Assembly: GCA_911728455.2 (NCBI GenBank)
Contig: OU452224.1
Coordinates: 4,650,001 to 4,714,000 of the forward strand
Reading direction: 5' to 3'
From: Marthasterias glacialis
Taxonomy: Eukaryota; Echinodermata; Asteroidea; Forcipulatida; Asteriidae
Length of the DNA: 64,000 nt
Under the pieces are notes generated by a model. It searched no databases, was not told where the DNA came from, and saw only the letters and a program-made list of their open reading frames with translations. Made by a program: the position numbers and the translations under genes. Position 1 is the first letter of the stretch. Each line of letters opens with the position of its first letter. This document shows positions 36,080 to 46,825 of the stretch, in pieces.

Positions 36080-37021
36080 CTCTCGATGTAGCCCCATACA
36101 TTGTGCCAATATGCTGGATTACCTCTGCTTCTTGGCCCAACGAACCCTGTCCTCTAAGACCAGACATCAACTTTCAAATCGAAACTTGCATTTATTGGCA
36201 AATTTAACCCTCAATGATCGGTCGGTCATTGCTGTCAAAGATTTACACCGCCCTCCGTGCGATAACTCTTACGCTTTTGGTGGAATTTTATGACAAATCT
36301 CTGTGCTGGACGGTATAAGTCCATGTCAATGACATTGGAGGAGCCATGATGGTTGCTGAGAGGGCGCTATGACTCGTCATAATCTTGCGCTAGTCTTTTT
36401 CGTGTCGCTATGTGTGTGTATTCGTTTGTCGTCCGTTGCGTCGCCGAACGCCCCTTACCCCCGTCCCCCACCTCCCTCTAAAAAGGGTCATGATTGTCAC
36501 TAAAATTGAAGGCTGGCTCTTGGCCAAGGCGACTGAATGTTGCCCGGCTGCAAACAATGTGGATAGTTTTACAGCGGCTGTCCCAAGTGTAATGCACGCA
36601 ATTAGTCAGCACATCAAAGAACGTTTACCGCTGCTCGAAACATTGACGTCACCACTTTCAAGTAAACGTCGCAAGAAGACTGCTAGAATAAAGATTAACA
36701 CAAGATTATGACGAGTCATAGCGCCCTCTCACTGAACAGCGCAACAGCAACCATCATGGCTCCTCCAACGTCGTTCACATGGACTTATACCAGTATGGAG
36801 ATTTGTCAGAAAATTCCACCAAAATAAGTCATTATACCTCGGATCTAATGTACTTGAGACTCTAGCGCAATAATATAAAGATCATCGATGGAAAAATTGT
36901 GACCAAAAAGTGTAAGTTTCGAATTGAAAGTTGATGTCTGGTCTTAGAAGACAGGGTTCAGTGGGCCAAGAAGCGGAGGTAGTCCAGCGTATTGGCACAA
37001 TGTATGGGGCTACTCTCGTTG
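36080..37021. mobile_element. Second fold-back DNA element, 9-bp duplication, loop with ORF
   Basis: Element 36089-37012 (924 bp) with arms of about 300 bp (36089-36387 and 36701-37012) and a 313-bp loop. The termini are TAGCCCCATACATTGTGCCAA-type inverted copies. Flanks are CTCTCGATG (36080-36088) and CTCTCGTTG (37013-37021), a 9-bp duplication with one mismatch. Size, architecture, the TAG-CCCA terminus and the 9-bp duplication parallel the element at 32512-33444, although the arm sequences differ. The loop is not of arm origin and is more GC-rich, so it may be acquired sequence, as in Pack-MULEs. The Mutator-like assignment is an inference. Confidence 0.8.
36490..36711 (+). CDS. ORF in the loop of the second fold-back element
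   Basis: From ATG 36490 the frame runs 73 codons: MIVTKIEGWLLAKATECC, PAANNVDSFTAAVPSVMHAI, SQHIKERLPLLETL, ending in the basic tail SSKRRKKTARIKINTRL, with TGA at 36709. The frame is open further upstream to about 36412 without an ATG. Composition (alternating hydrophobic and charged residues, a nuclear-signal-like KRRKK) looks coding. It ends just inside the right arm. I do not recognise the family. It could be a captured host exon or a chance frame in GC-richer DNA. Confidence 0.3.
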   Translation: MIVTKIEGWLLAKATECCPAANNVDSFTAAVPSVMHAISQHIKERLPLLETLTSPLSSKRRKKTARIKINTRL

Positions 37022-37290
37022 TGGCGATATCGAAACTATAAATAAGACCACCAAGTAACGTCAGTGCAAACTGGGGGATTTCCATGCAAAAATTAAATCT
37101 AATTTTCACGCTAAAGTTTGATAAGGTTGTTTGGGCGCTAATCTTTGGTAAATGCTGGGGGAGGGGTAGCCCCACTAACCTTATCCACACATCAAGCCCA
37201 ATTTTTCTTGCAGCTGATTTGCGGCACCTCCCTTAATGAGTGCATCGCCGGATTTTAACCAACTTATAATAGTTCTGATTACCTCTTAGC
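37022..37290. other. Non-coding spacer
   Basis: No feature supported between the fold-back element and a hAT-like terminus. Confidence 0.4.
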
Positions 37291-37340
37291 CAGTGGTGTA
37301 ACAAAAGGGGGCCATGGGGGGGGGGGGGCACATGCTGATG
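37291..37340 (+). mobile_element. Isolated hAT-like left terminus
   Basis: CAGTGGTGTAAC followed by a G-rich run closely matches the 5' end (CAGTGGCGTAAC-type) of widespread non-autonomous hAT elements. The matching right end and 8-bp duplication (ctcttagc expected) were not found. It is probably truncated. Confidence 0.4.
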
Positions 37341-37702
37341 TCCATACCTCCTTACTTTGCTTAGAAAACGTAAGGGGATGGGATGGGGGTTTATTCAGTG
37401 TTCTGCTGACGATCCAGGCCCCTCCCCACTCCCCAGCTGTATCCATTCTTTCTCTTAACATTTTCTACTCGGAAGAAAAGGGAAGGGAAACATTGTTACC
37501 AAATGAGTTTTTTTATTAATTAGTATATGTAGGACTCCAGGAGTAAGGGGGTCAGGGTATACCCAAAAAACCTGATGTTCCATATTAAATTTTATATCAG
37601 CACCCTTGTACAAATAAGTGAATTCTCTATTTTTCAAAGATATTTCCAACACATACCAAGTATGTGCCCATTATTTAGAACTTATTTGCTTTGTTATTCC
37701 AG

Positions 37703-37827
37703 ATGGGATCCATATGGAGGCTAAACAGAGAGATGTTAATGCTTTTAGATATCACATGCCTAAAGATTGCCAGAATGAACACCGTTTATTAGTGATAAGA
37801 CTGCATGGCTGACAGTACTGTAAGCAG
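37703..37827 (+). CDS. Candidate exon with strong splice signals
   Basis: The acceptor tttgttattccAG (37701-37702) and donor GCAG|GTGAGT (37828) are both near consensus and bound 125 bp. One frame, entered in phase 1 (a G from the previous exon gives Asp), reads GIHMEAKQRDVNAFRYHMP, KDCQNEHRLLVIRLHG and TGA at 37810, 15 bases before the donor. The other two frames close earlier. It would therefore be the last coding exon with an intron just after the stop, or a non-coding exon. The phase fits the exon at 31803. The family is not recognised. Confidence 0.4.
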
Positions 37828-38235
37828 GTGAGTTTTTATTAAATGCTTAGAGCCAAGATTTCTGAATATTTCCATGCTCAGGGATGGGATTGGTAAGTCT
37901 GATGTCATTACAGCCTCAACCTCATCCACTTCAAACATGCCTGCTCCAAAAATCATCAGAAGGCCCCCTTGGCCCACATTTTCTTTTACACAAAAACTAA
38001 CTCAGCTAGGTTGTTGTATTTAACACATGTGTTGTGCAGACACTAAATCTTCTTACATGTAGTAATGCTCTCCTCTGTTTAAAAAAATGTGTCTAATTGT
38101 TAGAAAAAAAACAAGGATTTTTTTTTCAATTACACACAACATATGCCAGCTTTGGAACCGGAAGTAAACGAAACCTATGCGCATACTAACAAAGCGCATT
38201 CGTATGACGTTGTAACTTACCAAGAGGTTACATTA
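37828..38235. other. Non-coding spacer
   Basis: No gene or repeat supported. The only evidence here is the good donor at its left border. Confidence 0.4.
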
Positions 38236-39061
38236 TTAACCCTTTAGCACTTGCGCACAATTAAGACAAGATTTTCTACTGTGCATAGAAATCCTTAGAT
38301 AACTTTCGTTGTGACTTTTTTCTTGTGTTACAAGTTTAGTTTGTTGTGTAGAGGATGAAACTACCTTTTGAATGATTTGCACAGTTGTTTTGTTTGCTTT
38401 ACCAAATCAAAGCAATGAGGTTGGAAACATAAGACACATAAGCTAAAATTAGGAAACATTGTTCGTGTACGAAATAAATGTTTGTTACACACAATTTTGC
38501 TCAACTGTACTGTCATCTCAAAGAAAGAAAATGAAAAGAAAAAGATTCAAAATAATCACAACATACCTTTGGATGTAAGATTAAATGCCTATGCTATCTA
38601 CAGAACAACTTGTTTACCTAAAACTGTCTGTAAAATACTTCCAACTGATGGTATTCTGTGTAAAAACAACCTTATTTTTAGAGTGAAAACAAACGCTGTC
38701 GCCATTACTGTGTACATTGTGCGTGAAATATACTGTACATAAAATACGGTCTGTCCACACAAATACAGAAACCACCACTCGTTGTGTTGCACATGGGGTA
38801 CATGCAGTGGTTTGGCAATAAGACTTTCGACCTTTGAACCTTTGGAGGTGGACAATGTCATTTTTTCTTATGGGGACCATGTACTATTTTTAGACCACCG
38901 TAAGCTTGACATCGCGCTCTACATATGGCTGTTTGATGCATTTCAATCGCGTATGTAAAACTTAATTAAGTTACAACTTGTCAAACTTTTAGGGCAGTTG
39001 CGGGCGGTTTGCGGAATATTAGGAGGGGCGCTTCCGGGCGGTATGAGGGCTAAAGGGTTAA
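38236..39061. mobile_element. piggyBac-like MITE flanked by TTAA
   Basis: Element 38240-39057 (818 bp), with TTAA on both sides (38236-38239 and 39058-39061) and 9-bp termini CCCTTTAGC / GCTAAAGGG. TTAA targets with CCC/CCY-starting termini are characteristic of piggyBac. Only short open frames are inside (an 86-codon frame at 38482-38742 with no motif), so it is non-autonomous. Inner parts of the termini are not strongly complementary. Confidence 0.65.
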
Positions 39062-40373
39062 ACTGATCCATTATGCCCTGCCTACTAAAGCAAATGGTTA
39101 TTTCAAGGAGGCCCTCATGAGTAACGCATGTGAATCGCTTGTGCGTCCAGCTCTGCCCCAGGATGCAACAAACCAAATGGCAACAAGTTGTTTTCATTAC
39201 ACTAATGGGTTGGGTTTTGCCTAATGGGTTGGTTTGTTCGATGTATCCAAAAATCATTTCTTTTTATTTCAGTATCCATTCTAAGTGTCAAACTCCAGCC
39301 ACTTTACCCACTGCAACAACTCAGCAGATTTATACACAAAACCATGCATGCACAAAGTGCCCCCCCCCCCTTCCTTATTTTTCAATTTTTTCTGCCGATT
39401 TTGATGAAACAGGCCACAAATAATTGTTTCACCATGTTTGACATGATGACGTAATTTTTTTTTTAAAGATTATCCCAAGAGGCCGTTTATGACCCTTTTT
39501 TTTTTTTACCTTTTTCTGCTCAAATCAAGTTTTCCTAATAAATTCTGGGTTTTTTTTGACCAAATGTTTTGAAACTTTGCAAACTTGATCATTTTAATAC
39601 AATAAATATAATTCCAACCTATTTTTTTCACTTAAAAATCAGACTGGCTGCTGCCCAGGGCCTAAGAAGATATGATAAGGCTTGGTTGACAAATCTAAAT
39701 TATGTTTTGGTCTGAAAAATTTTCTCTTGTAAACAAATTGTATTATTTGCCCACCTATTACAGGCTGAAAACACAAAATCCAAAATGGCTGCCACATTGA
39801 ATTCCCACAGGCATTTCAGACTATCATGTGTTTCATCATCTGGCCAGCAAAGTAAAAAATCACCCCAAAACATTAAAATCCTGTGACCCAAGGTCAAACA
39901 AATGCAACAGCTAATCCCAGTTTCAGTTTTTTTTTCCCCAGCATGATCCTAGATATTTTCTAGAGAAAATCTGAAAATTGTGCAGTAATTGAACTAAGCG
40001 TTAAACAGTTACGGGCACAAATTTTGTAAGGGGGAAACTTTTGTCCCCCATCCAAAAAGTTGGAGGTGCTGCAGTACCCAGGGCAACCCCCCTAAGTTGG
40101 TTTATATAGTAACGGTAAAATAATGGAATATTGTTTCTTGAGTGCTCAAAGTGTCCTGTAAACTGCTTGGCAGCAACAGTCCTTGGTTTAAAAGAAAATT
40201 GGATTACTTCAAAGAGCCATATATTTTGAGCAAGATCTAAACCATACGATAGTCAAATAATAGCATATGGTCACCGTTGGTCAAAGGTCGGAAATCTCAC
40301 CACGTATTCATAATTAGCACGCTTTCCTATGACAACTCTGTGTGAGACAGACCGTTGATGTACAGTGTATTTC
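39062..40373. other. Non-coding stretch
   Basis: AT-rich with homopolymer runs (C-run at about 39360, T-runs near 39454 and 39500). An acceptor-like tttctttttatttcag at about 39257-39272 has no matching donor. No gene supported. Confidence 0.4.
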
Positions 40374-41397
40374 ACATGCAGTGTTTTCCCTAGGATTTTT
40401 CAAAAACTGTGGGGCTTTTATGTCGGACGTGCGCTATCTCAGGATGCGAGCACGAAGCGCGAAGCCCTTTATGGCGTGGGGTCTGGGGCCTGCTCAAGGG
40501 CCCCGGGAAAATTTGAGGTTTTACATGCTCTCTGTTGCATTCTGGTGTATTCAAAGAGACTCCAGAAGTATTTGAAAATATTTGTGAATCATCGAATGAA
40601 ATAAATGGAAAAAAAATTGGCCAGGGGTTCCCCTTTAGGTGGTGAACCTGTTACAATTGATTTATTTCAGTTCACATCTGAAATAAGTTAAATCCTTATT
40701 TTCAATGTAAATAAAATAAATCAGATTTCTAATTTTTGCACACATTTTTGTGTACTTTAATTATTTTAAATAATAAATAAAACAGAAAAATACATTATAC
40801 CCCGATGAGGGAACACCCCCCCCCCCCCGATACTCGCGAGCTGTACCCCGATCACGTAATTGGGCTTGTACAATCGGCTATAATTATTGTGTGCGCATTG
40901 CGAACGTAAGGTTGAGCGATCAACATACTTTTTAGGGTCGATCTCATTTCTGCTGGTACCCGTCTTCGTAAATGGCGCACTTTCTCACTTTGCCCTTCAG
41001 AAGGGAACCAGTTTGGCTGAGCAGCACTCACACGTGCACTGTTATGCTGATGCAGGATCAACAGACTGAGCATGCATCGACACGGTGATCATTGTGGTGG
41101 ATGTGTTTATTTGTCATGTCTATGTTGTCCGCTTTGTGGACTTTTGAAGTGTGATATATACCAGCTAGGAAACAGCACGCAACTGGTGAGCTGGAATGAT
41201 TTTTATGGGACGAGAAACTATGTTTTCCACGAACAATTTTGTTTCAAAAAAAATATATAATATAATAATGGTATTCAAACATGGGGAGCGTCACGGGTGG
41301 GAAAAAGTGTGATCGGCCTTTTCACCAGCATATCAGCCAAGAATACTTGCGTATCGGCCCGATACACTAGCTTGTACGTGGGGAGAACCCTGACATG
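40374..41397. mobile_element. hAT-like non-autonomous element, about 1 kb
   Basis: Left end CAGTGTTTTCCCTAGG at 40379; right end complementary to CAGGGTTCTCCCCACG, ending at 41392. ACATG flanks both ends directly (40374-40378, 41393-41397). A full 8-bp hAT duplication is not evident. The interior holds the best copy of the dispersed family also seen at 25.6 and 26.5 kb, an AT-rich middle, a C-run near 40811 and TATCGG/CCGATA motifs near the right end. Confidence 0.5.
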
Positions 41398-41840
41398 CAA
41401 TGTATACACACGAATGGTGAACGTTCTTGCTTTCGCAACAAACTTCATGTTATTCTACACATAGACAATAACAAGAAAATTTTTTTACAGAGGGTTATAG
41501 GTGAAGGAGTTATCATTGCGTAATCAAGGCCTTGGTTTTTATTTTCAAAGGTATAGTTTGATTGATTTCAATCACTTTGTGAGCTTGTAACAAAGAAAAC
41601 ACAGGATGAAAATGAAAAAACCCATTAAACTTGCAGGTGGGGGCCTCCAATTCTTCTTATTGAATGGCTTAGCCCAGTACGTATGTATGCAGCGCCCTCA
41701 TCGGATGGTCTAGGTCGCGAATTTCTGGTAATGTTTTGTGGACTCGGTCTCGGAGTCGGACTAGAGCCTGAGACTCTGTCTCGGATTTGGACTCGACGTG
41801 ACATTAAAGAAAAATGCATCCTTGTACCTTCATGGTGCCC
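41398..41840. other. Spacer with a short GAGTC-type block
   Basis: Nothing coding. 41738-41806 carries actcggtctcggagtcgg, gagactctgtctcgg and ggactcgacgtgac, the reverse-strand counterpart of the GAGTC motif at 35.0-35.7 kb. Confidence 0.5.
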
Positions 41841-42683
41841 ATGTAGATCAGTGTTTTAGCTAGGATTTGAAAAGTGGGAGTGCAAATTGAAAAATAGGGT
41901 GTGCAACTTTTTTTTAGCAAAAATCTACCTGGTGCGCAAACCATGCACGAGCACAACGCGGTCAGTGCGCTAAGTCTTCCAAATTACCTTAAACAATTAA
42001 TTTTGTTGTTTTAATATTGATTAATTTGAATGAAATAGGATAAAGGGCACAGGAAGCTCTTTGTTGATTGTAGATACTATCTGGTGTATTCTTGGCACTG
42101 AATCTGGGTTCCAGTGTTGTGTCTTATGAATATTTGTTTTTTGGAGTTTATTTTAAGAAATTAAAAATTAATGTGTTTCTCTTTTAAATACTGTTAAGTG
42201 ATTTTTTTTAATGAGACATTATTCAGTGCATGTAGGTGCAAGCAAGTGGCTTTAGTTTATATGAAATAACCATAAAAAACACCAGAATACCAATTAACAA
42301 AACTCTGCAATGATATGCACAATAAAAAGAATCTCAATAAACATCATATTACTATAATTACTTTAGTAAAGTTAAGCTGAGCACGAGTCTTGACGTTTTA
42401 GGTGGCATAAAATGTGTGTTATTATTGGAAAATGAATAATAACTTAAATGGGACACATGTCAGAGGTAAGTTTTAACTGATCTTTGTGGACATCTTCAGT
42501 AACATTTTCTGTAACCAAAAACCTAAAACAGCGCCAAGTATGTTCATAGTACAAGTAAATTATTGATAGTAAAAAAGAAATGCGTGAAGTTAATCACGCA
42601 TGAAGAACTAAACAAGTAACTTTACAACCGACTTGATAAAAATTAAACTGAAGTGAATGACATGAACTAGACATTACTAGTCT

Positions 42684-43070
42684 TTGAACCTTCGATATCG
42701 GAGTTGGAGGGCTTGTACGATCGTCGCAACAGTAATTTTATTTTTAGTTCTCATGATTATTGGTGGACAAGGTAGCGATGTAGCCTCACTTGATTTAAAA
42801 GGAGAACAAAGTTTTCTAACTTTCATGCATGCAGAAAAACAACGATTTACTACAGTTTTGTTCTTACTTGCAAGCTGGAGGCATCAGTTTAGTTGTAGAA
42901 CCCCAAACTACTGTTGCTCAATCGTAAACAATCCACACGTGCGAGTCAAAATCTGGACATCAAACCAGTTTGCTTTGCCTACACAAGTCTGCATTACCAT
43001 ACCGCACAGTGTGCATGGCAATCCACCGATGGAGGTGAACGGACTTCACTGTCTAATTTACATAGCGTGA
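42684..43070 (+). CDS. Open frame with hydrophobic N-terminal segment inside hAT-like element
   Basis: The frame opens after an in-frame TAG at 42678 and runs to TGA at 43070, 128 codons, with no ATG at its start (first codon listed is TTG). It reads NLRYRSWRACT, then the hydrophobic IVATVILFLVLMIIGG, like a type II membrane anchor or signal segment. A lower-complexity part follows, ending EVNGLHCLIYIA. A weak donor-like AAG|GTAGCG follows the hydrophobic segment. If real it would need an upstream exon. It may be captured host sequence or chance; no enzyme domain is visible. Confidence 0.2.
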   Translation: MNLRYRSWRACTIVATVILFLVLMIIGGQGSDVASLDLKGEQSFLTFMHAEKQRFTTVLFLLASWRHQFSCRTPNYCCSIVNNPHVRVKIWTSNQFALPTQVCITIPHSVHGNPPMEVNGLHCLIYIA

Positions 43071-43084
43071 AACGAATGTTTCTA

Positions 43085-43215
43085 TTGGCTGTTGAATTCC
43101 TACACCGCGTGTAACGAATTTTGCCATTGGCCAATTTCGCCCTACGGCCAGCGGTTGCAATAAATTCAGCAAGCGTGCACTGCAACCTCAAACCGACCAT
43201 GGAGGATCGAAAACT
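43085..43215 (+). promoter_or_regulatory. Promoter-like CCAAT/CpG segment inside hAT-like element
   Basis: It contains ctattggct (43083) and gccattggccaat (about 43124), i.e. inverted and direct CCAAT boxes, in a local CpG-rich patch. About 75 bp later comes an ATG in strong context (gaccATGG, 43198) opening MEDRKLERSSGGSAE and a stop, with a possible donor at CAG|GTGGAA. Further on, two GGCCGGCC octamers lie about 15 bp apart (43386-43409). The layout resembles a small CpG-type promoter with a first exon. Its being inside a transposon is the oddity. Confidence 0.3.
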
Positions 43216-44057
43216 TGAACGTTCGTCAGGTGGAAGTGCTGAATAGCCACGCGGCGAAATAGTTGGATAATTATTGCTTATTTAAATTTGCTTGCAGTTT
43301 TAATTGAAACGGGTAGCCTCTTCAGAAAAAAGATAAATTGTAGGAGTTTAGGCCTATATTATGCCATTGCGGATATTTTTGACTGGCCGGCCGCGCGCTG
43401 GCCGGCCGGACCATTTGGCAAGGTGTTTCAGCTGGTCGCGCCGCCATGTTATTTGACCAACGTACGCCAGAGTCGAACCCTGACAGTGGACAAGGCCGAT
43501 GTTCTATAATCTTGTTTCATAATGGCTGAAGAATTTACTGAATTTTTGGCGGGTTTTTTAACAATGAAAGGCAGAAACTCGGGTCAATCCTTACCTTCAA
43601 GACGAAATCTGTTATTTTTTCTTCTCTCCGATTTCATTACCCTCTTTTTTCCGTCCGTTTTCCATCAAAGTTTTTATACACGCACGATTGCGTAGGACAG
43701 GTATGGTTCCATGTGTTCATTCCACAAATATTCGGTTTTACGAATCCATTTAATTTGCTTAACACACACGGTACCCGCGTTAGTTCAACACGAAGCAACT
43801 TGCGTCTTTTGGGGATCGGAGTCAACGGTTTTCTGTCTTTTTTTATTTACTTTTTTGGTTACTTTTTTGTTATGGTTAATTTGAATAATAATACAATTTT
43901 AAACTGGGATAATATTACAGCACATATTTTATTCAAAAGTAGTGCACGGCTTGATTTCAGACACAAAGCCGTGCTTGAAAAAATAGGCCGTGATTTCAGA
44001 AAAATGGCCGTGCAAAACACGGCTGCACGGCTCGCTAGCTAAAACGCTGATGTAGAT

Positions 44058-45051
44058 GCTCAATAATGAAAAATAAAAAAACAGTTCGATGCGGCGCATA
44101 TGCCTTTGCATATCAACCACGGACCATGTGTGTTTAAACTGCGCATATAGGCTCAGTATAGCTGGCTTGTCGTGTCTGTTTTTCATTGGTTCAATTACGT
44201 TAACTGATTTTATTTTTTACTTCCATGATTGGTCGTAGTCTAGTCCTTGGCAGAGCAAAACTCAAAATGACTCATTTAAACATACGGATTCCGAACAAGT
44301 CAATTGAAGTGTTCTCAATTTATTCATTACACAGTGTAAATCAATCCTGTGTCTTTAATAGTTAAATTATTGAGGTGTCCTAGCCCGAGTGGCTGTTAAA
44401 AAGTGCTTAGTTTTTTCGTGACTCTTTCGTCTTTCTCTTTTTTCCATTCACCCGCTCTCCCTTCCTTTTTTCTTTCTGATTGATTTCTTGCATGCTCCAT
44501 TATCAACATGTTCTTTGATTTGTGTGCTGAAGGAAGCTTAAAAGATTCCAGTACAAACACTTTGTGACATCTCCATTTCAACATTTTCCCAGGACCCCTA
44601 AGTGGGCTAAAGTCCCGCTTTGCGCTTCTATTGTTATGAGGTTCGCCGCTTACCCACCCCTATACTTTCTTCTAAATTTGTCTCATATTGGTAATTTTTA
44701 AACATACTTGAATTTCACAACAACAACCCTCCCCCATTTTTCAACACAGCCTCTTTTGCCTTTGATTTTATCTTGGCAAAAAAAACTTGCAATTAGTATG
44801 TACATGTATGTATATTAACTAAATCAACAAAATAAGTACATTGAAAAAGTAGGAATTGTTTTTATAGTAACTTGAGTTCAGAGAAACTCATGCATGTCCA
44901 CATTCAATAACCCTATTATGTGAGTGTAGCAGTCTTATGTATGTTTTTTTTTCTACTGATCACAGTCGTACAGATATAACCCAAGTATCACTCACTGCAT
45001 TGTTCGAACAATTTTTTTTTAATGAACCCGTTTGGATTGTTTTAATTGCAG
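44058..45051. other. Non-coding stretch
   Basis: No gene or repeat supported. T-rich, ending in the polypyrimidine/acceptor before the exon at 45052. Confidence 0.4.
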
Positions 45052-45228
45052 TGAGCCTGATGAACCACTGGGAGAGAACCATCTCACTATTCATCGATGT
45101 CACAGTGAAGAAGGGTTGAGTTGGAATGGACGGTGAACCAGGACAGTGATCGATTTCATTATCAAACTGGAGGCCCTGTGTGAAGTCATCAAAGAACTTC
45201 CTGCTTTTTTCAGTGGGAATAGCAATAG
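45052..45228 (+). ncRNA. Exon-like block, cassette copy A
   Basis: Acceptor ttttaattgcAG (45050-45051) and donor ATAG|GTGAGTTT (45229) bound 177 bp that are duplicated at 46177-46408. One frame starts (S/E)PDEPLGENHL but closes within about 28 codons; no frame stays open across the block. It is best read as a non-coding or UTR exon on the + strand. Similarity to the second copy extends into the flanking intron (ggtgagtttac, ttctccaca). A weak third echo, gattgcagtaatcctaattaacc, lies near 58069. Confidence 0.45.
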
Positions 45229-46176
45229 GTGAGTTTACCAATTTAAAAAAATATCTTTCTCCACAATGGTAATCGTATGTAAAGAAAAAGAGATCTGAAT
45301 TTGTCTATTGATAGTGGCTTTCCAGAAATTGATTGCTTATTGGTTAAATATTTTACATTAATGAGCTAGTATAAAAGCTTCCTTTTTTGTCACTTGATTA
45401 AACCTCCAGGGTGAAAAATTGTGCTTATATTAGTATAAAATATGTTCCACTTGACATGGAAAAATAACAATTAAATAGAACATCTACATTTTGGGCTGAA
45501 ATTAAAATAATTTGGTTAAATTTGAAACTGACAAAAATTTGTTGAGGCTTAGATTTGTGGAACAAAAAAGTTGACATTCGGATACTTCGGGGATTTTGGA
45601 TAAGGTCATACTTTTTTAGGATGTTGTCTTCTTCACCTGTCATTTCAAAGTGTCATTTCAAATCATGAACATATTTTTGCAGTTAAATCAGAATCAATCA
45701 TTTGCACATTTGTTTCAATCTTATGTGGGGGGAAAGAAGGGGGCAAGGGTTCTGATGAGCCTCTGGTTATGTCACTGAGACTCAGACTTTAGGAATAAGG
45801 ACTTGAAGAATGAGGAATCAAGAACAATACAGTCTCCACCACCTTCGTACTCTTTCCTAAAACTGGTGTATGAAATTCTTTGGCTTTGCTGGGACTTCGT
45901 CTAGCCAAAATATAAACAATTTTACAATTATCAGTGAACATATTGGTTGAACAAATCACAACAAAATCACCAAAAAAACACACAAATATATTGGCATGGT
46001 GTGTTTTTAGAAAACCAATATGCTGATGTTCCAATCACACTCCCTTGAGTCTAACATTCTCATGTATGTTTTGCTTTGTAACACCTTATCCCAACCCCGC
46101 ATATAGAACCTTGAGTATTACAGTATTGTTAAAATATAATTTTAATATATACCTCTTTGGATAATTTTGATTGCAG

Positions 46177-46408
46177 TAGTCCTGATGAACCATTGGGAGA
46201 GAACCACTTAAATACTCATCAGTGTAACTGTAGCCTGGTTTTTCTGTAAGAGCCAATGATTGTGCAGATCATGTAAAGAAGGATTGAGTTGAAATAAGCT
46301 GGAATCCAGGACAGTGTCATTTTCAGCATCAGACTGTAGCCCCTGTGGGTGTGATGTCATCAAAGACCTTCCTGCTTTGGCCTCAATCTTCAGCCTGAAT
46401 CTCAATAG
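46177..46408 (+). ncRNA. Exon-like block, cassette copy B
   Basis: Copy of 45052-45228, 1125 bp downstream, with its own acceptor ttttgattgcAG (46175-46176) and donor ATAG|GTGAGTTT (46409). It carries an extra segment of about 43 bp after gtgtaactg. In the shared PDEPLGENHL stretch the differences from copy A fall at synonymous positions (ctg/ttg, cat/cac, ctc/tta). This hints at past coding constraint, but both copies have stops soon after in that frame, so a non-coding exon is the safer call. Confidence 0.45.
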
Positions 46409-46431
46409 GTGAGTTTACGCTGTTTATTTTC

Positions 46432-46825
46432 TCCACAGTCAGCAGTGAAACTAGGGTAAAATGTTAGTGGGGGCACAAAGGTTGCAATATTTTTTCTTGG
46501 GGACACTTCTGGGCAATTAAACATGTCCACTTTTCTAAAACAACCCCCGTTTTAGCGCTCTTGTAGTGCTGTTTACTAATTTTTTTTTGTAAGATAATCT
46601 GACATGGAGATGAAAACAGATACACTGTCTAAGTGTAAATAGAAAAAACATTGAAATTACTACATAAAAGCTTACAAAATGTAACGGTTTACTCTGGTCA
46701 TTTTTAATCTCAAAAGTCCAGATTTCAAATAGGGGATCGGCGAGAGGGGTGGGGGTGGAACAGACATAAAATAGGGGGTGGCACGTGCCCTATGCCACCC
46801 CATTATTTATGCCACTGTCCACTGT
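46432..46825. mobile_element. hAT-like MITE, about 378 bp, with 8-bp duplication
   Basis: Element 46440-46817, flanked by TCCACAGT (46432-46439) and TCCACTGT (46818-46825), 7 of 8 identical. The right end, complementary to CAGTGGCATAAATAATGGGG, is the classical hAT MITE terminus; the left end is CAGCAGTGAAACTAGGG. The insertion lies in the intron side of cassette copy B. The corresponding place in copy A (TCCACAAT at 45260-45267 followed by ggtaatc) is uninterrupted and aligns with both flanks, so it is a paralogous empty site. Confidence 0.75.

Larger units (their letters stand above)
41841..44057. mobile_element. 2.2-kb hAT-like element with perfect 8-bp duplication
   Basis: Element 41849-44049 (2201 bp), flanked by identical ATGTAGAT octamers (41841-41848 and 44050-44057). 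Termini are CAGTGTTTTAGCTAGG and the complement of CAGCGTTTTAGCTAGC, 14 of 16 identical. An 8-bp duplication with CAG-starting ends is the hAT signature. No transposase is seen. Instead the interior carries an AT-rich left part, a 129-codon open frame (42684-43070), CCAAT boxes, a CpG-rich block and GGCCGGCC sites, all unusual for a simple MITE. The right subterminal region repeats gccgtg/cacggc motifs. Confidence 0.8.

Noticed and set aside
39258-39423. Exon after the strong acceptor at 39257-39272
   Set aside because: No donor or polyadenylation signal follows at a plausible distance, and the sequence runs into a C-run.
42684-43070. A complete type II membrane protein gene
   Set aside because: There is no ATG before the hydrophobic segment, a stop lies directly upstream, and the frame lies within a hAT-like element. 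It is kept only as a low-confidence open frame.
45425-45643. Minus-strand frame of 72 codons, and similar short frames throughout 44-62 kb
   Set aside because: Length and composition are as expected by chance in AT-rich DNA. No ATG context, splice sites or motifs.
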